The notes: generated from the sequence alone by a model not told the origin. A stretch of DNA of 64,000 nt from Protopterus annectens (GCF_019279795.1 NC_056748.1:698348806-698412805), one strand, 5' to 3'. Positions 45,660 through 58,445 are shown, counted from the stretch's first letter. Numbers and translations are program-made.

Positions 45660-46640
45660 ACACATTTATAAGCAGATACCTGGGGCCAAAAAAGAGGAAG
45701 CATCTGAAGAAGTTCTCCTGAGTAGAGACTGATGGACTACTGGAGGTCCTTCATGAGCATGAATTGCAGATACTGTACACAGACAAGCGTTACCAGGCCT
45801 TCTATGTGTGTGTGTGTCAGGAGATGTTGACAGATGTGATTGCAGTTTGTGGGTACAACAGGGCAACCTATCAAGTCTCTCACAGGGTCATCACATGATG
45901 CTACATGCCCACCAGAAGACCCATGCTGTTACACAACAGGGAATTGCCAGGGTGAGGAACATCCATCGCAGACCACAGTCACCACAATGGAGGAGTTCCT
46001 TTTCTCCTTTTTTGGGTGGTTAACTTTCCTCTTTCACAGGTTCTACTGTTATGGGCTCATCTTCCCTGGAAGAGGGCATACCTCATGTCATTACTGCATT
46101 AGACTATGAATGATGACAGCCTTATAGTTGCATGGTCTGAAGGCACAGTGCTGCTGTCAGCAATGGTGACTGTGGAGGACACAGTACTGCCCACATCAAG
46201 TAACAAAGCTGTGTTGCCTATGGAACCCACCTTTACCTCTTGAGAGCCTGTGGAATGACAGGTGTTACCTAACAACCCTATTAAGGGAACACCATCTTCC
46301 CCTATCCATGCACCTGCTGTGGGCAGTGGGAACGTCACAGCAAATGGGGACAGATGATAGGAGTGGCAGGCCTGTGACTATCATTGAGATGGCACTTACT
46401 CATTTCCTTAAATAGGTGACGCAAAGAGCATTGCTCAACAGATGTGCAAGGCTGTCATCCAGGCACAGATATATGCCACTACCACCATGGCAGAGGCAAA
46501 AGATATATTGCGGGGCTCTAGGATGACCTACAAGAAGGTTTTGCTCAGATGATTGGCATAATTGCCAGGCACATGGCTGCTCTCACCACCTCCATAAGGC
46601 AGTCTGCCTCTAAACCCCAGGGCTGATATTGTTCTCATGG
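45660..46640 (+). pseudogene. Myb/SANT-like DNA-binding protein remnant, possibly Harbinger-type
   Basis: The broken plus-strand frame gives ETDGLLEVLHEHELQILYTD and KRYQAFYVCVCQEML, then GYNRATYQVSHRV. This is the pattern of Myb/SANT-like (trihelix) domains: acidic first helix, Y-x-x-V/I second helix, and T/R-Q-V-x-x-K/R third helix. A linker rich in acidic and small residues follows, and a helix AQQMCKAVIQAQIYATT near 46440. Harbinger transposons carry such a protein beside the transposase, and the host MSANTD genes derive from them. No intact transposase was seen, and stops are frequent. Confidence 0.4.
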
Positions 46641-46927
46641 TCTCTTGTGTACACACCCCATAGGGCAGGTTTTTCAAGGTCATGTACTGCTACCTTCTCC
46701 ACACCAGATACCAGTGTTGTGCCTGGCATGGCATGACAAAGCTGCCCATATATATGAGGACTGCATGGTAGTCAGGCATATGACATGACCAGATGGTCAA
46801 TGACTAATAGTTCACCTTCATCTTTGTCAGTGTGTTTAGGCACTAGAGCCATTCTTCAGAGGGACTCATCTGTGTCTGGAGAAGTTCATGATCTGCATTA
46901 TTCCCACCTGAGGTCCCACGTCAGTTG

Positions 46928-47058
<131 letters not shown>

Positions 47059-47330
47059 GTGTTACCACTTCTGCTGAAACTTTGTTCCCTGGGACTCATT
47101 CTGAACTAATACCCAGTATTGTTGGATACTCACTTTTCTCAAAAATCCTCAAAAATCCCTATCCTCTCTCTGCACACTATACCCAGCTCCCCCAATCTCC
47201 TGCTCATATCACACACTCACTTTCACATATTTATTTCACCCCCAACACTGTGTCCATTGCTAATTCTTGTCACTGTTCCACTTCCAGCTTGTGCAAAGGA
47301 TGACATCTATACATTGTCCTCATTGCTGTG

Positions 47331-47672
47331 TTACATAAGTAGGTAATGACTGACACAAAGTGTTGGCCAGTCAATGCACTGTAGAACATAGGCTGGATAT
47401 AGTATTTCACACATCAGTTTTAATCTATGTTGTGTATAATCTAGCTCATAGTTGTGGACCAGACAATACCTCTTTGCCAGTCCTGTAGTGTATTGCCCCT
47501 GCCTTTGCTTCAGATAGTTTTCCTCTGCAGCCAGTTCTTCTAAGGTCATCTCCTCCACTGCTGGCTCTGGTCTGTTTTGTCCTCTGATGGCAATCATCTG
47601 CTCTAGCTCTATGCATATCACCATGTGCTGCAGAATTGCATAGACAGCAAACAAATTGCAAGGCATCTTCAA
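47331..47672 (-). CDS. Uncharacterised 113-codon open frame
   Basis: The protein has a hydrophobic N-terminal segment (CNLFAVYAILQHMVICIELEQM) and an acidic helix (EPAVEEMTLEELAAEENYLKQRQ). It lies opposite to, and downstream of, the SANT-like remnant, the divergent layout often seen in Harbinger elements. No DDE motif is present and I do not recognise the family. It may be a chance frame. Confidence 0.25.
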   Translation of the reverse strand: MKMPCNLFAVYAILQHMVICIELEQMIAIRGQNRPEPAVEEMTLEELAAEENYLKQRQGQYTTGLAKRYCLVHNYELDYTQHRLKLMCEILYPAYVLQCIDWPTLCVSHYLLM

Positions 47673-47704
47673 TCAGCTCTTTAGCTGGTCCTCCACCAAT
47701 AAAC

Positions 47705-47925
47705 TACTAGCAAACCAATGTAATGGTCTTCTCTACAGCAAATGAAGTTCTGACTATTCCTCTCTTAAGCATATTAGACCAGAAAGGAAACACCATTCCC
47801 AACTTCAATGAACAGGAAATACATAGGTCTTACTGTAGACTTTTCTCTTTCCTTTACAGCACACACACAAATACCATCATTAACAATGTCCTAACACACC
47901 TAAAGCTTTGTTACAAAATCAGCCA
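47705..47925 (+). mobile_element. L2-like LINE fragment (pre-RT region)
   Basis: The frame reads SILDQKGNTIPNFNEQEIHRSY, resembling the L2 pre-RT block LLDSDGNTITDP-EIANLFNNYF. It is short and ends at an inverted L2 tail. Confidence 0.45.
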
Positions 47926-48035
47926 GTTTTTATTTATTTATTAATTTATTTATTTACATTTGTTAACCGGGTAGTGTCCGGCTGGGCAAGTAGCCTGTTT
48001 TCAGCAGAGACCTGGGGAGAAAAGCTCCATAACAA
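47926..48035 (-). mobile_element. L2-type 3' end fragment
   Basis: TTTATTTATTTATTTACATT, TTGTTAACCGGGTAGTGTCC and TTTTCAGCAGAGACCTGGGG are the inverse of the L2/SINE tail. It is tail-only, as at 29779-29885. Confidence 0.7.
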
Positions 48036-48985
48036 TAGTACACAAAAAAAAAAAAAATTACAAAAATTATTACAAAGATTTACAAAGAATATATAAAAAG
48101 TTTAATAGTTGCCTACAATCACAGTTTGCAAAAAGAGAATGTAAAAACAGAAAACATTACATTTCCTAAGCCTTACTACAGACAGTAATACAAACTCTGT
48201 TAGGTACATAACATAATTAAAATAACCCGTTGTGGTATTTTCATTTGGTAAAGGTAAGACAAGGAGAATATAGCAGAAAAGAACAGTTGATTGATTGCAT
48301 GAGAAACTAGCCAGGAGTATTACAGGAGTATTTGTCACCTGCAGCCTGATTAGCTACATCTAAAATGTCGTACTTCCAAAATTCGAATACAGTCTCCCTT
48401 TTCAGGTACTGCATTTATTTAGAACACCAATAGAATTCAGGTGACAGAGAACAGCATCTGTAGATCCAGGCTTTTAGAAGACCGAATTACACACCACTGC
48501 AAGCTACTCAAAAACTCTAGCTGGTTATTTGAGAAACTCAGGACGACCCTTTTCCCAAATACCGTTTTTCTTTTTTAAGTCCTAAATGCCCTTTTCTACA
48601 AGATTCTAAAGTGAGGTTGCTGTCCACTTCTTAAACAAAAACGCAATATCCAGGAAAACATATATGATCGCAGAAGCTCCCAGGGCAACAGTCTTAGCCT
48701 AATTCACCAGCAGTTAAACCCACTGATGTAGAAAAAGCCCACTGTAGACTGGGACCCACCCCAGTGAACGACTTGTCTACTGAGATTAAAAATCAAGAAA
48801 TCATTAAACAATTTAAGAATGCACTACCTATAATGTCCAGACAGAATGTCAGTGCAAGTGTTACCTATTACCATGACAGTAAAGTAAAATATCTTTCATG
48901 ATGCTGTATTTACGATATTCTAACAGCATGATTGATAAGACCTGATTAAACAAATACATTGTTACTGTTTAAATGTTGTAATATC

Positions 48986-48992
<7 letters not shown>
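48036..48992. other. Unassigned DNA
   Basis: No supported feature apart from an A-run at about 48045-48057. Confidence 0.4.
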
Positions 48993-49045
<53 letters not shown>

Positions 49046-49053
49046 CATGTATA

Positions 49054-49097
<44 letters not shown>
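48993..49097. repeat. (TA)n microsatellite abutting element E3
   Basis: Two TA runs (48994-49040 and 49059-49097) are separated by GTATGCATGTATACTG. The second run touches the start of E3. Confidence 0.95.
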
Positions 49098-49099
<2 letters not shown>

Positions 49100-49385
49100 G
49101 TCTACTTTAAAACACTGAAATTTCATAACATTGAAATTCAAAACACTGAGACCATAACATTGAAAACCCAAACACTGAAAACCCCTAACTATATATACTA
49201 ACTCCAGGATCGCACTACAGTGGGGAAAAGGGCATATAAGTTTTATTTGCCCAACAGTACTTACATTCAGTGAAATGTGATTCAGTGAAATGAGTTTTCA
49301 TTGATTTGAGCGATTTGGTGTGAGTGTTTTGAAATTCAGTGAAATGTGTTTTCAGTGAATCAAAGTAGACATATCAAAGTAGACC

Positions 49386-49386
<1 letters not shown>
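49098..49386. mobile_element. YGA-array element E3
   Basis: It begins GGGTCTACTTTAAAACACTG. TGA triplets lie at 49116, 49132, 49147, 49161 and 49176 (steps 16, 15, 14, 15). On the inverted right end they lie at 49354 and 49338, with TCA at 49323 and 49309 (16, 15, 14). The outer right end TCTACTTTGA is duplicated in tandem. The core has ACTAACTCCAGGATCGCACT followed by ACAGTGGGGAAAAG. It lies between TA runs, so a TATATATAT target duplication is consistent but ambiguous. Confidence 0.75.
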
Positions 49387-49436
<50 letters not shown>

Positions 49437-49461
49437 ATATAGACACACACACACACACACA

Positions 49462-49494
<33 letters not shown>
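49387..49494. repeat. (TA)n then (CA)n microsatellites
   Basis: TA run to about 49428, then a GTGTGT bridge, then CA units 49443-49494. Confidence 0.95.
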
Positions 49495-49639
49495 TTGTGT
49501 ATGCATGTTAGAGATTGTAATAGGCGCACTGTATGCATCTAACAGCAATAAACTTAGATATATTACTGTGATTAATTATGTATATTTATTCATTTGATCA
49601 TAGTTAGACATCCAGTATGTACACAGTCAATAAATTGTA

Positions 49640-50590
49640 TGTAATTGGTGGACACAGCTGTGTGTGTGTGTGTGTGTGGGGGGGTTGTAATGGGATGCTC
49701 TTTATGTGCAATAACACTTAGAAGCATTGCAGGGCGACATTTCACAGGCCTGGTCAGCTGGTCAGCACACATGTCAGCAGTGGCTCCTACCTCAATTTGG
49801 GTAGTCAGTGAGTAACATACTGTGATTTATTTTCAAGCACAGTTATGAATATACATGATATTAATAATTCTATCCTGAACCAGAAAGACTTTAAATACTT
49901 TTTCATGGAATGAAATGAAAGTGTATTTAATGCTAGAAAACTTTACAATGATAGCTGATGTCTAACTTTCACCGCTTTGTAAATATGCTTGCCTTGTATA
50001 CCAATAAAATATGCATAATTTTTGTATTTGTGTTACTGTTTTGAGCATTGCCCACTTGGAATTATTGTGGTATGGTATGTCATAAGCCCAGTTGGCACAA
50101 AAATTCAGGAATACCTTGAGGCAAAAATTAGATGGTCAATAAGTGCAATATTGTGATTTGTTTTTGTTCCAAATTATGAGTATGTGTACTTGTATTACTA
50201 CTGTGCCTTACAGAAATGGATGTGCTGCTTCACTGCATCAAATGAAAGCTTACATAACGTGTCAATCCAATGCCATTTTGCAGACATTTATACTTGCTTA
50301 GTAATAAATATGTTACTTTTGCATATTTGCATATTTTATGTAAGTATCCTAGGTAGTGTCTGCATAGCATAGCATAGTAGAACAGCATTTCACAGGAAAG
50401 CATGGCACACAGGTCAGTAATATTCACTGACCCAAATGCAATGGTCGATAAGCAAAAAAGTGTGATTTATTTTTATACCTAATTATCAATATGTATCATA
50501 TTACTTCTGTTAACAACTAAACCAATATATGGTATTTGATGGTATCAAATGAAAGCTTATATAATGCTGCAAATGACTGAAATCTGCTGA
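49640..50590 (+). repeat. Diverged tandem array, ~305-330 bp period, three units
   Basis: The landmark TTATGAATATACATGAT recurs at 49844, 50174 and 50482, and TCAAATGAAAGCTTA-like words at 49908, 50237 and 50542. Each unit contains GTGATTTATTTTTA-like, ACCAGAAAG-like and GGTATCAAATGAAAGC words in the same order. Units differ by roughly a quarter of positions. A fourth unit lies at 51507-51665, separated by a TA run and element E4. It is probably an old satellite-like repeat. Confidence 0.6.
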
Positions 50591-50612
50591 CTGTGTATTA
50601 CCAATCTGCATC

Positions 50613-50790
<178 letters not shown>

Positions 50791-50925
50791 CAGACTATAA
50801 AGGATTAATCCAGATAAAATCACTCTAGCTAGCAGATCTAGGAGAGTGTATCTGTCTCTGATACCCTCCCTGTGGGAGGAACAAAGACACCTTGTGGAAG
50901 TTTCCAGTAGATTGTTCAGTTATAT

Positions 50926-51436
50926 GGATCCCCTTCACTACACCGACACGCCACAAAGTCGACACCCAAAACACCGACGCCAAAAGACCGACAACACACA
51001 AAACCGAACACCATAACACCTACACCCAAAACACCGACACAGAAAACGTAAACTACACATTACACACAGCTATACATGCACTAACCTTAACCCAAACCCT
51101 AACCCTAAGGTCCGACACAACCGCACACTTACCCTGCCCGCACCCTAACCCTAACTCACTTAACCCACCCCTAAACCTACAGTCCGTCACTATCGCACAC
51201 ATACCCTACCCGCACCCTAACCCTAACTCACTTAACCCGCCCCTAAAACTACAGTCCCTCACTATCGCACACTTACCTGTCTGCTCCCTAACACTAAATC
51301 CCTCACTCTATCGCACACTCACCGAGTCGCGTTTCGTATGTCGGGATCTCACCTTGTTGATCATCTGTGTCGTCGGTCTTCTCGTCTCCTTCTGTAGAGT
51401 GTCGGCCTTCTGGCGTATCGGTGTACTGAAGGGGTC

Positions 51437-51438
<2 letters not shown>
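50926..51438. mobile_element. YGA-array element E4 with telomere-like tandem repeats
   Basis: The ends are GGATCCCCTTCACTACACCG and the inverse of GGGACCCCTTCAGTACACCG. CGA lies at 50944, 50960, 50975, 50989 and 51005 (16, 15, 14, 16), continuing at 15-base steps. On the inverted end the triplets are at 51420, 51404, 51389 (GGA), 51375 and 51359 (16, 15, 14, 16). The inside holds about three copies of a 72 bp unit (51122, 51194, 51266) with CCCTAACCCTAACTC. GC content is far above its surroundings. The core is reduced to GGGATCTCACC. Confidence 0.75.
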
Positions 51439-51499
<61 letters not shown>

Positions 51500-51506
51500 T
51501 ATATAT
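51439..51506. repeat. (TA)n microsatellite right of E4
   Basis: TA run with a CACACACA interruption at about 51490. Confidence 0.95.
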
Positions 51507-51665
51507 ATAGTCAGGAATGCCTTCTCACAGAAATGGGTACTTGGTACCAGACAAATATGAGGTATTTTCTGGAAATATTATGAATATATGGCATATGTTA
51601 ATAATTGCATTAATGACTTGAACCAGAAGGTGTTTATATGGCTCTCCATGGTATCAAATTATGTG
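51507..51665 (+). repeat. Fourth unit of the ~310 bp repeat
   Basis: TTATGAATATATGGCATATG (51567), TTGAACCAGAAGGTGTTTAT and CCATGGTATCAAATTATG match the units at 49.8-50.6 kb in order. E4 and a TA run separate it from the others. Confidence 0.6.
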
Positions 51666-51868
51666 GAAGACTACAGTATTTAACCTCCGAACTTGCCCTC
51701 CCCCTTTGCAGGGCCCATAGTAGCACTTGTTCCTGCATTCACACTGGTAAGGGAAATCAGTATTCAAGATTTTTAGACATTGTGGTCTTCAGCATTTTAA
51801 TTTTTTGATATTATGGTTTCAGGATTATGGGTTTCAAGAATGTGGGGTGCAAGATCGTGATACTAAAA

Positions 51869-51870
<2 letters not shown>
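51666..51870. mobile_element. YGA-array element E7, right half only
   Basis: The minus strand begins at 51870 with AGTTTTAGTATCACGATC and has triplets TTG 51852, TGA 51836, TGA 51821, CAA 51807 and TGA 51791: steps 16, 15, 14, 16, as in the other members. A decayed core follows (TTTCCCTTACCAGTGTGAAT). The left end is not found. Confidence 0.55.

Positions 51871-51933
<63 letters not shown>
51871..51933. repeat. (TA)n microsatellite left of Tc1
   Basis: About 30 TA units. It is the target site of the Tc1 insertion. Confidence 0.95.
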
Positions 51934-51938
<5 letters not shown>

Positions 51939-52798
51939 TGGATATAAAAAGTTTACACACCCCTGTTAAAATGCCAGGATTTTGTGATATCAAAAAATGA
52001 GACCACACTAAGTCATTTCAAAACTTTTCCCACCTTTAATGTGACCTATAACCTGCACAATTCACTTGAAAAACAAATAAATCTGTTAGGGGAAAAAGTA
52101 TAAAAAATAAAAAACATACAATACTCTGGTTGCATAAGTGTGCACATCCTTAAACTAATACTTTGTTGAAGCACCTTTTGATTTAATTACAGCATTCAGT
52201 CTTCTTGGATACACCCTGTAATCAATTAAAGAGACTCTGATTAACCCAAATAAAGTTCAGCTGTCCTAGTAGGATTTTCTTGACATTTACTCAGTTGCCT
52301 GCTACATCAAAAGCTATGGTTCGCAGAGAGCTTAGAAAGCATCAAATGGATCTCATTGTTGAAAGGTATCAGTCAGGAGAAGGGTACAAAAAAATATCCA
52401 CAGCATTGGATATACCATGGAACAAAGTGAAGACAGTCATCAAAAAGTGGAGAAAATATGGGACAGCAGAGACGTTGCAAACAACTGGATATCCCTCCAA
52501 AACTAATGAAAAGACAAGATGAAAACTGTTCAGGGAGGCTGCCAAAAGACCTACAGCAACACTGAAGGAGCTGCAGGAATTTCTGGCAAGTACTGGTTGT
52601 GTACTACATGTGACAACAATGTCCCGTATTCACTACATGTTGGGACTATGGAGTAGGGTTGCAAGACAGAAGCCTTTTCTTACACAGCAAAACATCAAGG
52701 CCCAGCTAAAATTTGCAAAACAATACGTAAAATCTCCTATAAGTATGTGGGAAAATGTGTTATGGTCTGATGAGACCAAGGCTGAACTTTTTGGCCAC

Positions 52799-53389
52799 AA
52801 TTCCAAAAAGAATCCATCAGTATTAAACCTTTTTTGGTCCTCTCCTAGTATAAATCATTGAGTTATTATAGCATTGATTTATTAAAAAGTCTCAAGTCTT
52901 TCAATATTGATAGTAGTATGAATATGAAATAGAGCTTTTAGTTTTTTTTTTTATATACTATATATAGTTTCACATACATGTGTAAAAATAATTTTAAATA
53001 TGTAAATGTTTTATTAATATCTTATACAGTTTGACAGTATAATTATTGTATATACTAGATATGGGTTTATTCAAATATCTAGGAAGATTATAAATTTTGA
53101 TTTTTTATGGTCATTGCTGCTGAATGTGCACTATACCTTTAAGTGTTTTGGCGCAATTTTTAAAATGATTGGATTGGTTTATGTATAAAAAGGAAGTTAT
53201 GTTGCTTGTTGACTGTTCTGAAGAAGACTGGGTTCCAGTTGAAAGCGCTTAACTGCTATAGGATTGTGGAATAAAAGAAAAGAATTTTCATCCTTTCGTG
53301 CACGAGTTTCTTTGGGAAGTTCCTGTTCTTTTCAGCATTGGAGTTGTTGAACTTTCTTTTTGTTTATTGGTTAACAATTCCAAAAGGAA
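52799..53389 (+). mobile_element. Penelope-like element 3 inside Tc1
   Basis: A 14 bp duplication with one mismatch (AATTCCAAAAAGAA at 52799-52812; AATTCCAAAAGGAA at 53376-53389) brackets a 563 bp insertion in the transposase gene. The first part weakly matches the PLE C-terminal block, and the rest is a single 3' terminal repeat with a hammerhead-like motif and ATAAAAGAAAAG near the end. It is strongly 5' truncated and, unlike PLEs 1, 2 and 4, has no inverted arm. Confidence 0.8.
53218..53252 (+). ncRNA. Hammerhead-like motif, PLE 3
   Basis: CTGAAGA (53218-53224), stem II ACTGG / GTT loop / CCAGT, GAAA (53241-53244), GCGCTT. GTT before the core can pair with AAC after it as stem I. The arrangement equals the PLE 1, 2 and 4 motifs, with an entirely different stem II sequence. 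Confidence 0.55.
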
Positions 53390-54125
53390 CGTTTGGTGTA
53401 AAAACACTTCACATCACCAAAAGAACACCATCCCCACGGTGAAGCATGGTTGTGGTAGAATCATGCTTTGGGGTTGCTTTTCTTCAGCTGGAACTGGGGC
53501 TTTAATCGAGGTGGAAGGAATTATGAACAGTTTCAAATAGCAGTCACTTTTGGGCCAAAACCTTCGGGCGTCTGCTAGAAAGCTGAAAATGAAGAGGAAT
53601 TTCACCTTTCAACACGACAAGGACCCCAAGCATATAACCAAATCAACAAAAGAATGGCTTCACCAGAAGAAAATTAAAGTTTTGGAATGACCCAGCCAGA
53701 GTCCAGACCTAAATCCAATAGAAAATCTGTGTGGTGACCTGAAAAGGGCTGTGCACAAGAGATGCCCTCGCAATCTGACAGATTTGGAGCACTTTTGCGT
53801 GGAAGAGTGGGCAAATATTGCCAAGTCAAGATGTACCATGCTGCTAGATTCCTACCCAAGAAGACTGGATGTTGTAATTAAATCAAAAGGTGCTTCAACA
53901 AAGTATTAGTTTAAGGGTGTGCACACTTATGCAACCAGCGTATTGTACTTTTTTTTATTTTTCATATTTTTTCGCTAACAGATTAGTTTTTCAATTGAAT
54001 TGTACAGGTTATAGGTAACACTAAAGGTGGAAAAAGTTTTGAAATGATTTATTGCGGTCTAATTTTTTTATATCACAAAAAACTGGCATTTTAAAAGGGG
54101 TGTGTAAACTTTTTATATCCACTGC

Positions 54126-55149
<1,024 letters not shown>

Positions 55150-56323
55150 TTTTTCTCCCAAACTTCCCATATCAGCATACTTTCCTAGCTATAACTGTTA
55201 TATGATGGTCAAAAAGTAGCTCATTATCAAGGAAAGCACCTAGTTATATAATGGCTATGCTGATCTTAAAAAGGGTTCCACTGGTGTGAAAATCAGCAGC
55301 ACAGAATGTTGCCCAAATGCAACTAGATAACACTTTTGGCATTAACATTAAGCCAACATCATTGCACCAAGTGCTGTTTTTGCAAGCCCATTTGGAAGAT
55401 ATCAGTGTCCATGAGACAGTCTATAAATCTCTCAGTTTACAGTCATCAGCAAACGTGGTTATCCATAGAACACTGACCTCCAGTTTCATATTGGAGAAGT
55501 ATCACAGAGGAAAGGTCCCAGGACAGAGCCACCACAAACTCTTACTTCGTGTGTGTGCTTATGATCAGAGAACCAGTTGTGCAACCCAAATGATGGCAAA
55601 GGGCTTTATGTCTTGACTAGTGAATATATAAATTATGCTGCAATGATGAATAATTTCAAAGGCTTTAGCAAGATCTAGATGAGTAGTTGGAAAGAATGGC
55701 CTTAGTCAATGACATCCATTACATTTCAAAGAAATTAACCAGATTAATGAGGCAGGCTCTACCTTTCATGGAGCCAAACTGATTAGGGTCAAGGGTAAGT
55801 AGGTCACCAATTAAGTTGTTTATGAAGCTGATCATGATATCATCCATGATTTTATAGATGATGCTGATAAAACTCGTAGGACAATAGTTGCAAATATCTG
55901 TGGTGGAGTCACCACTGGGGAGTGGCAGCACAACTGACATTCTCCAGAGGTCATGTACATATCATGTTGAGAGACTAAAGTTGACAAGATCTGGGGAGGG
56001 GGTGCAGCAATGGTGTACTTTAACTAAGCAACAACCTGCTATATTATCAGGGTCATGGCATTATTGATTTTGCTTTTAGATAGAGCTTTTAGGATCTGGT
56101 CTTTAGTGATTTTGGAGGAAGATGAACTTAGTGATATAAGGAGGGAACACAGTGTTTAAACCTTGAATTTATCAGCTAATAAACACTGGCTATGACTTCA
56201 GGATCAGAACACACCATGCCACTCATTTGGGTTGGGTGTCACTTCTAGTAGTCTTATTATAGTCAAGATGTCCTTATCCCTTTTTTTGGCAAGTGTCTAC
56301 TTTAATTTCACATCCTTCCTTAG

Positions 56324-57053
56324 ACTTCTAAATCATCTAAACCGAATAAAGAAGTAAAATCCAGGACACAACCGTCTAATGACTAGACTTCATCAGATAA
56401 AAGCACTGGTACCAGAAACACTTTTATACGTAAAATCTTAATTGACAAATACATTTAATTAAAATGCTCTGTATAAGCACAGTTTACTTTGCTCCTCATT
56501 TGTAGGATTTAAATTTGGTATAATTGATTTAGTTAAAAAAGATTTTTTGAGGGGAGTGGGGGATAGAAAAAATGCTTTATTATACAGGGAACTGTTGTGG
56601 CAGCTTAGATTGAAATCCAACTCTCCACCAGGTCTTAATGACTATATGAGTGTAAGATCGGTACTATACAAAAAAGCTGAAAGTGTGTAAACAGTTTTAT
56701 TACATTTTTTAAAAATGACTTTTTAAAAATGACTTTATAATTCATGGTATTGAACTAATGGGTTCAAATTCATTTTAATTATAAAAATGGTAGTTAGTTT
56801 TTAGGAAAGTTTTACACTGAGGATGTGTATCACTTTAAATTTTAATTAAATGTATTTGTCAATTAAGATTTTACGTATAAAAGTGTTTCTGGTACCAGTG
56901 CTTTTATCTGATGAAGTCTAGTCATTAGATGAAAGCGCTCATCTGTTGTATTTTGTGAGAACATAAAGAGAAGAATTTGCATCTACGGTTGTGTCCTGGA
57001 TTTTACTTCTTTATTCAGTTTGGTTTTGGTCTTATTTTTTACTTCTAAGTCAT
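56324..57053 (+). mobile_element. Penelope-like element 4 inside CR1
   Basis: ACTTCTAARTCAT (13 bp, one mismatch) is duplicated at 56324-56336 and 57041-57053. Inverted arms about 56339-56465 and 56850-57030 match well, but the left arm lacks ~70 bp present in the right arm, next to the hammerhead-like motif. The middle encodes the PLE C-terminal block (LLYRELLWQLRLKSNSPPGL then NDYMSVRS). The right arm ends in ACTTCTTTATTCAGTTTGG. Confidence 0.8.
56908..56940 (+). ncRNA. Hammerhead-like motif, PLE 4
   Basis: Canonical CTGATGA (56908-56914), stem II TCTA / GTCAT loop / TAGA, GAAA (56931-56934), GCGCTC. This is the copy with the best-kept core in the window. The left arm keeps only the first half (inverse, about 56374-56397). 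Confidence 0.6.
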
Positions 57054-57100
57054 ATAAGACAGAGTGTTAATGCATTTTTACTCTTTGTTCCTCAACTAAT

Positions 57101-57470
57101 GGTATATCAACTGTAATTTAGTTTTACTTTCATATCACACTTGCTTTTATCTAATTTGTATTTTTTCCTCTGTTTATTCTTATTTTTAGCCAAACCCCCT
57201 CTATCTTACTTTGACTATCTCTTTCGATCAGCTATAACAGTAAAATGGTGTCGATCAAACCATTATTGTCCAACAAACAACATCCAAGACTGAGGTTTAC
57301 CCTAATAAGGACCCTAATAAGACCCATGAGAGAGAGGCATATTAATAATATATGTTATTTTTACTGTCATGTTTAACATAGCTATCCTATTCCTCTGTAA
57401 TAAATAGGGCAGAGTCTTCTGTAGAGAACATACACTCCCACTAAAACTAACAGGTTCCCTGGTAATTTTC
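57101..57470. other. Unassigned DNA left of the L2 element
   Basis: C/T-rich sequence that may be the upstream part of the L2 below. No motif fixes the boundary. Confidence 0.35.
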
Positions 57471-57854
57471 TTTATACTGGAAGATGTGGCCTTCTTTTGA
57501 GCTCACATCCTTCTTGTCTGTTCTACACTATATCCCCACAGCAAATGTCCTCCCCCACTTTACCAACCTTACCATACTTTACCTTACTTGTTCTTTGCTT
57601 CAATATAAATCTATCTGTCTGTCTTCCCCTCTAACTTCCAGTGCCTTCACTGTCTGAAACATGAAGACAGTGACCTTTCCCATATTGAAACATAACAAAA
57701 CTAATAAACTGCAGTACTTAGTATCTCTTTAGGTAGGCTTTTCTACTAACTACACCTACAAATGATTAACCCCCTGTTTTGAAACTCTTTCTGCTAACCC
57801 CCATATAGTTACTACAACTCTGAGACATTCAACCTTCTGCTATTATTTCTTACC

Positions 57855-58445
57855 TTGCTCTTTCTCCTAAAAACTTTTCTAGTGACATTACATTTTTACT
57901 TTTTCTACCACATAAGACTTCTTACCTTGCTCACCTCTAAGTCTACAGAAAGCTTTTTTCTCCCCTTCCATACTTCTTTGCCATTTCAGTTGGTGATCAA
58001 TCAATCCATTCATGAGTCATATGTCCCATCTCTTTGGAAAATATTTTACACTATTCCTCTTCATAAAGGAGGAAGCTCCAGAGAAATAAACTTCAGACTG
58101 ATTGCAATCTTGTCCCTTCTTTCTAAGATCTTAGAAAAATGTATTCATAAACAACTTTTACAATACTTACTCCAAGAAAATCTATTAACCTCTATCCAAC
58201 ATGGCTTTCACCCAGATCATAGCACAACAACTGCCCTTGATGGCTTTTTGGACCATGTCATTAAAGCCAGAGATAACAACAATATAGTTTCTTTCCTCTT
58301 TTTAGATCTCCCTAAAGCTTTCGCTACAGTCTCACATACCAAACTACTTTCAAAAATGTCTTTAGGCTTTTCCAGAACAACAGTCACTTGGTTCTCTAGC
58401 TACCTATCTAACCAGCTACAGTACAACAGTCACTTGGTTCTCTAG
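57855..58445 (+). pseudogene. L2 reverse transcriptase fingers and motif A region
   Basis: A 196-codon open frame covers the RT from the SLWK/PLHKGG block to motif A and beyond. The FLDLSKAFDTVSH consensus is changed to FLDLPKAFATVSH, replacing one of the conserved positions. The frame ends inside the 46 bp tandem repeat. Confidence 0.8.

Larger units (their letters stand above)
52315..53907 (+). pseudogene. Tc1 transposase, interrupted
   Basis: The N-terminal paired-type helix-turn-helix reads MVRRELRKHQMDLIVERYQSGE and GYKKISTALDIPWNKVKTVI with GTAETLQTTG. The catalytic domain shows MWENVLWSDETKAELFGHNSK (first Asp), then, after the PLE insertion at 52813-53375, [36 protein letters not shown] (second Asp) and SPDLNPIENLCGDLKRAVH (Glu), the DD34E pattern. 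The end is ASTKY. There are in-frame stops (near 52522, 53538 and 53688) besides the insertion. It would cut and paste the element at TA sites. Not functional. Confidence 0.9.
55150..57100 (-). mobile_element. CR1 fragment, split by a PLE
   Basis: On the minus strand, from about 57100: KNALTLC-LRSL linker, then (after the PLE) KDVKLK-TLAKK, the RT with SVVLPLPSGDSTTDICNYCPTSF and TLDPNQFGSMKGRACLINLVNFFE (55940-55719), and TFADDCKL near 55445. The linker matches the same region of the 9.8 kb CR1 on both sides of the PLE, so the PLE entered an existing CR1. It is more diverged than the 9.8 kb copy. Confidence 0.75.

Noticed and set aside
49640-50590. CRISPR array
   Set aside because: The ~310 bp units are diverged, with no short exact repeats and spacers. 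The window is vertebrate-like.
51060-51310. True telomere or subtelomere
   Set aside because: The CCCTAA words are part of 72 bp units inside element E4, with ordinary DNA on both sides.
50921-51441. E4 as a simple GC-rich gene fragment
   Set aside because: The 222-codon frame is threonine/proline-rich because of the repeated CCGACA and CCCTAA words. The inverted ends explain the sequence.
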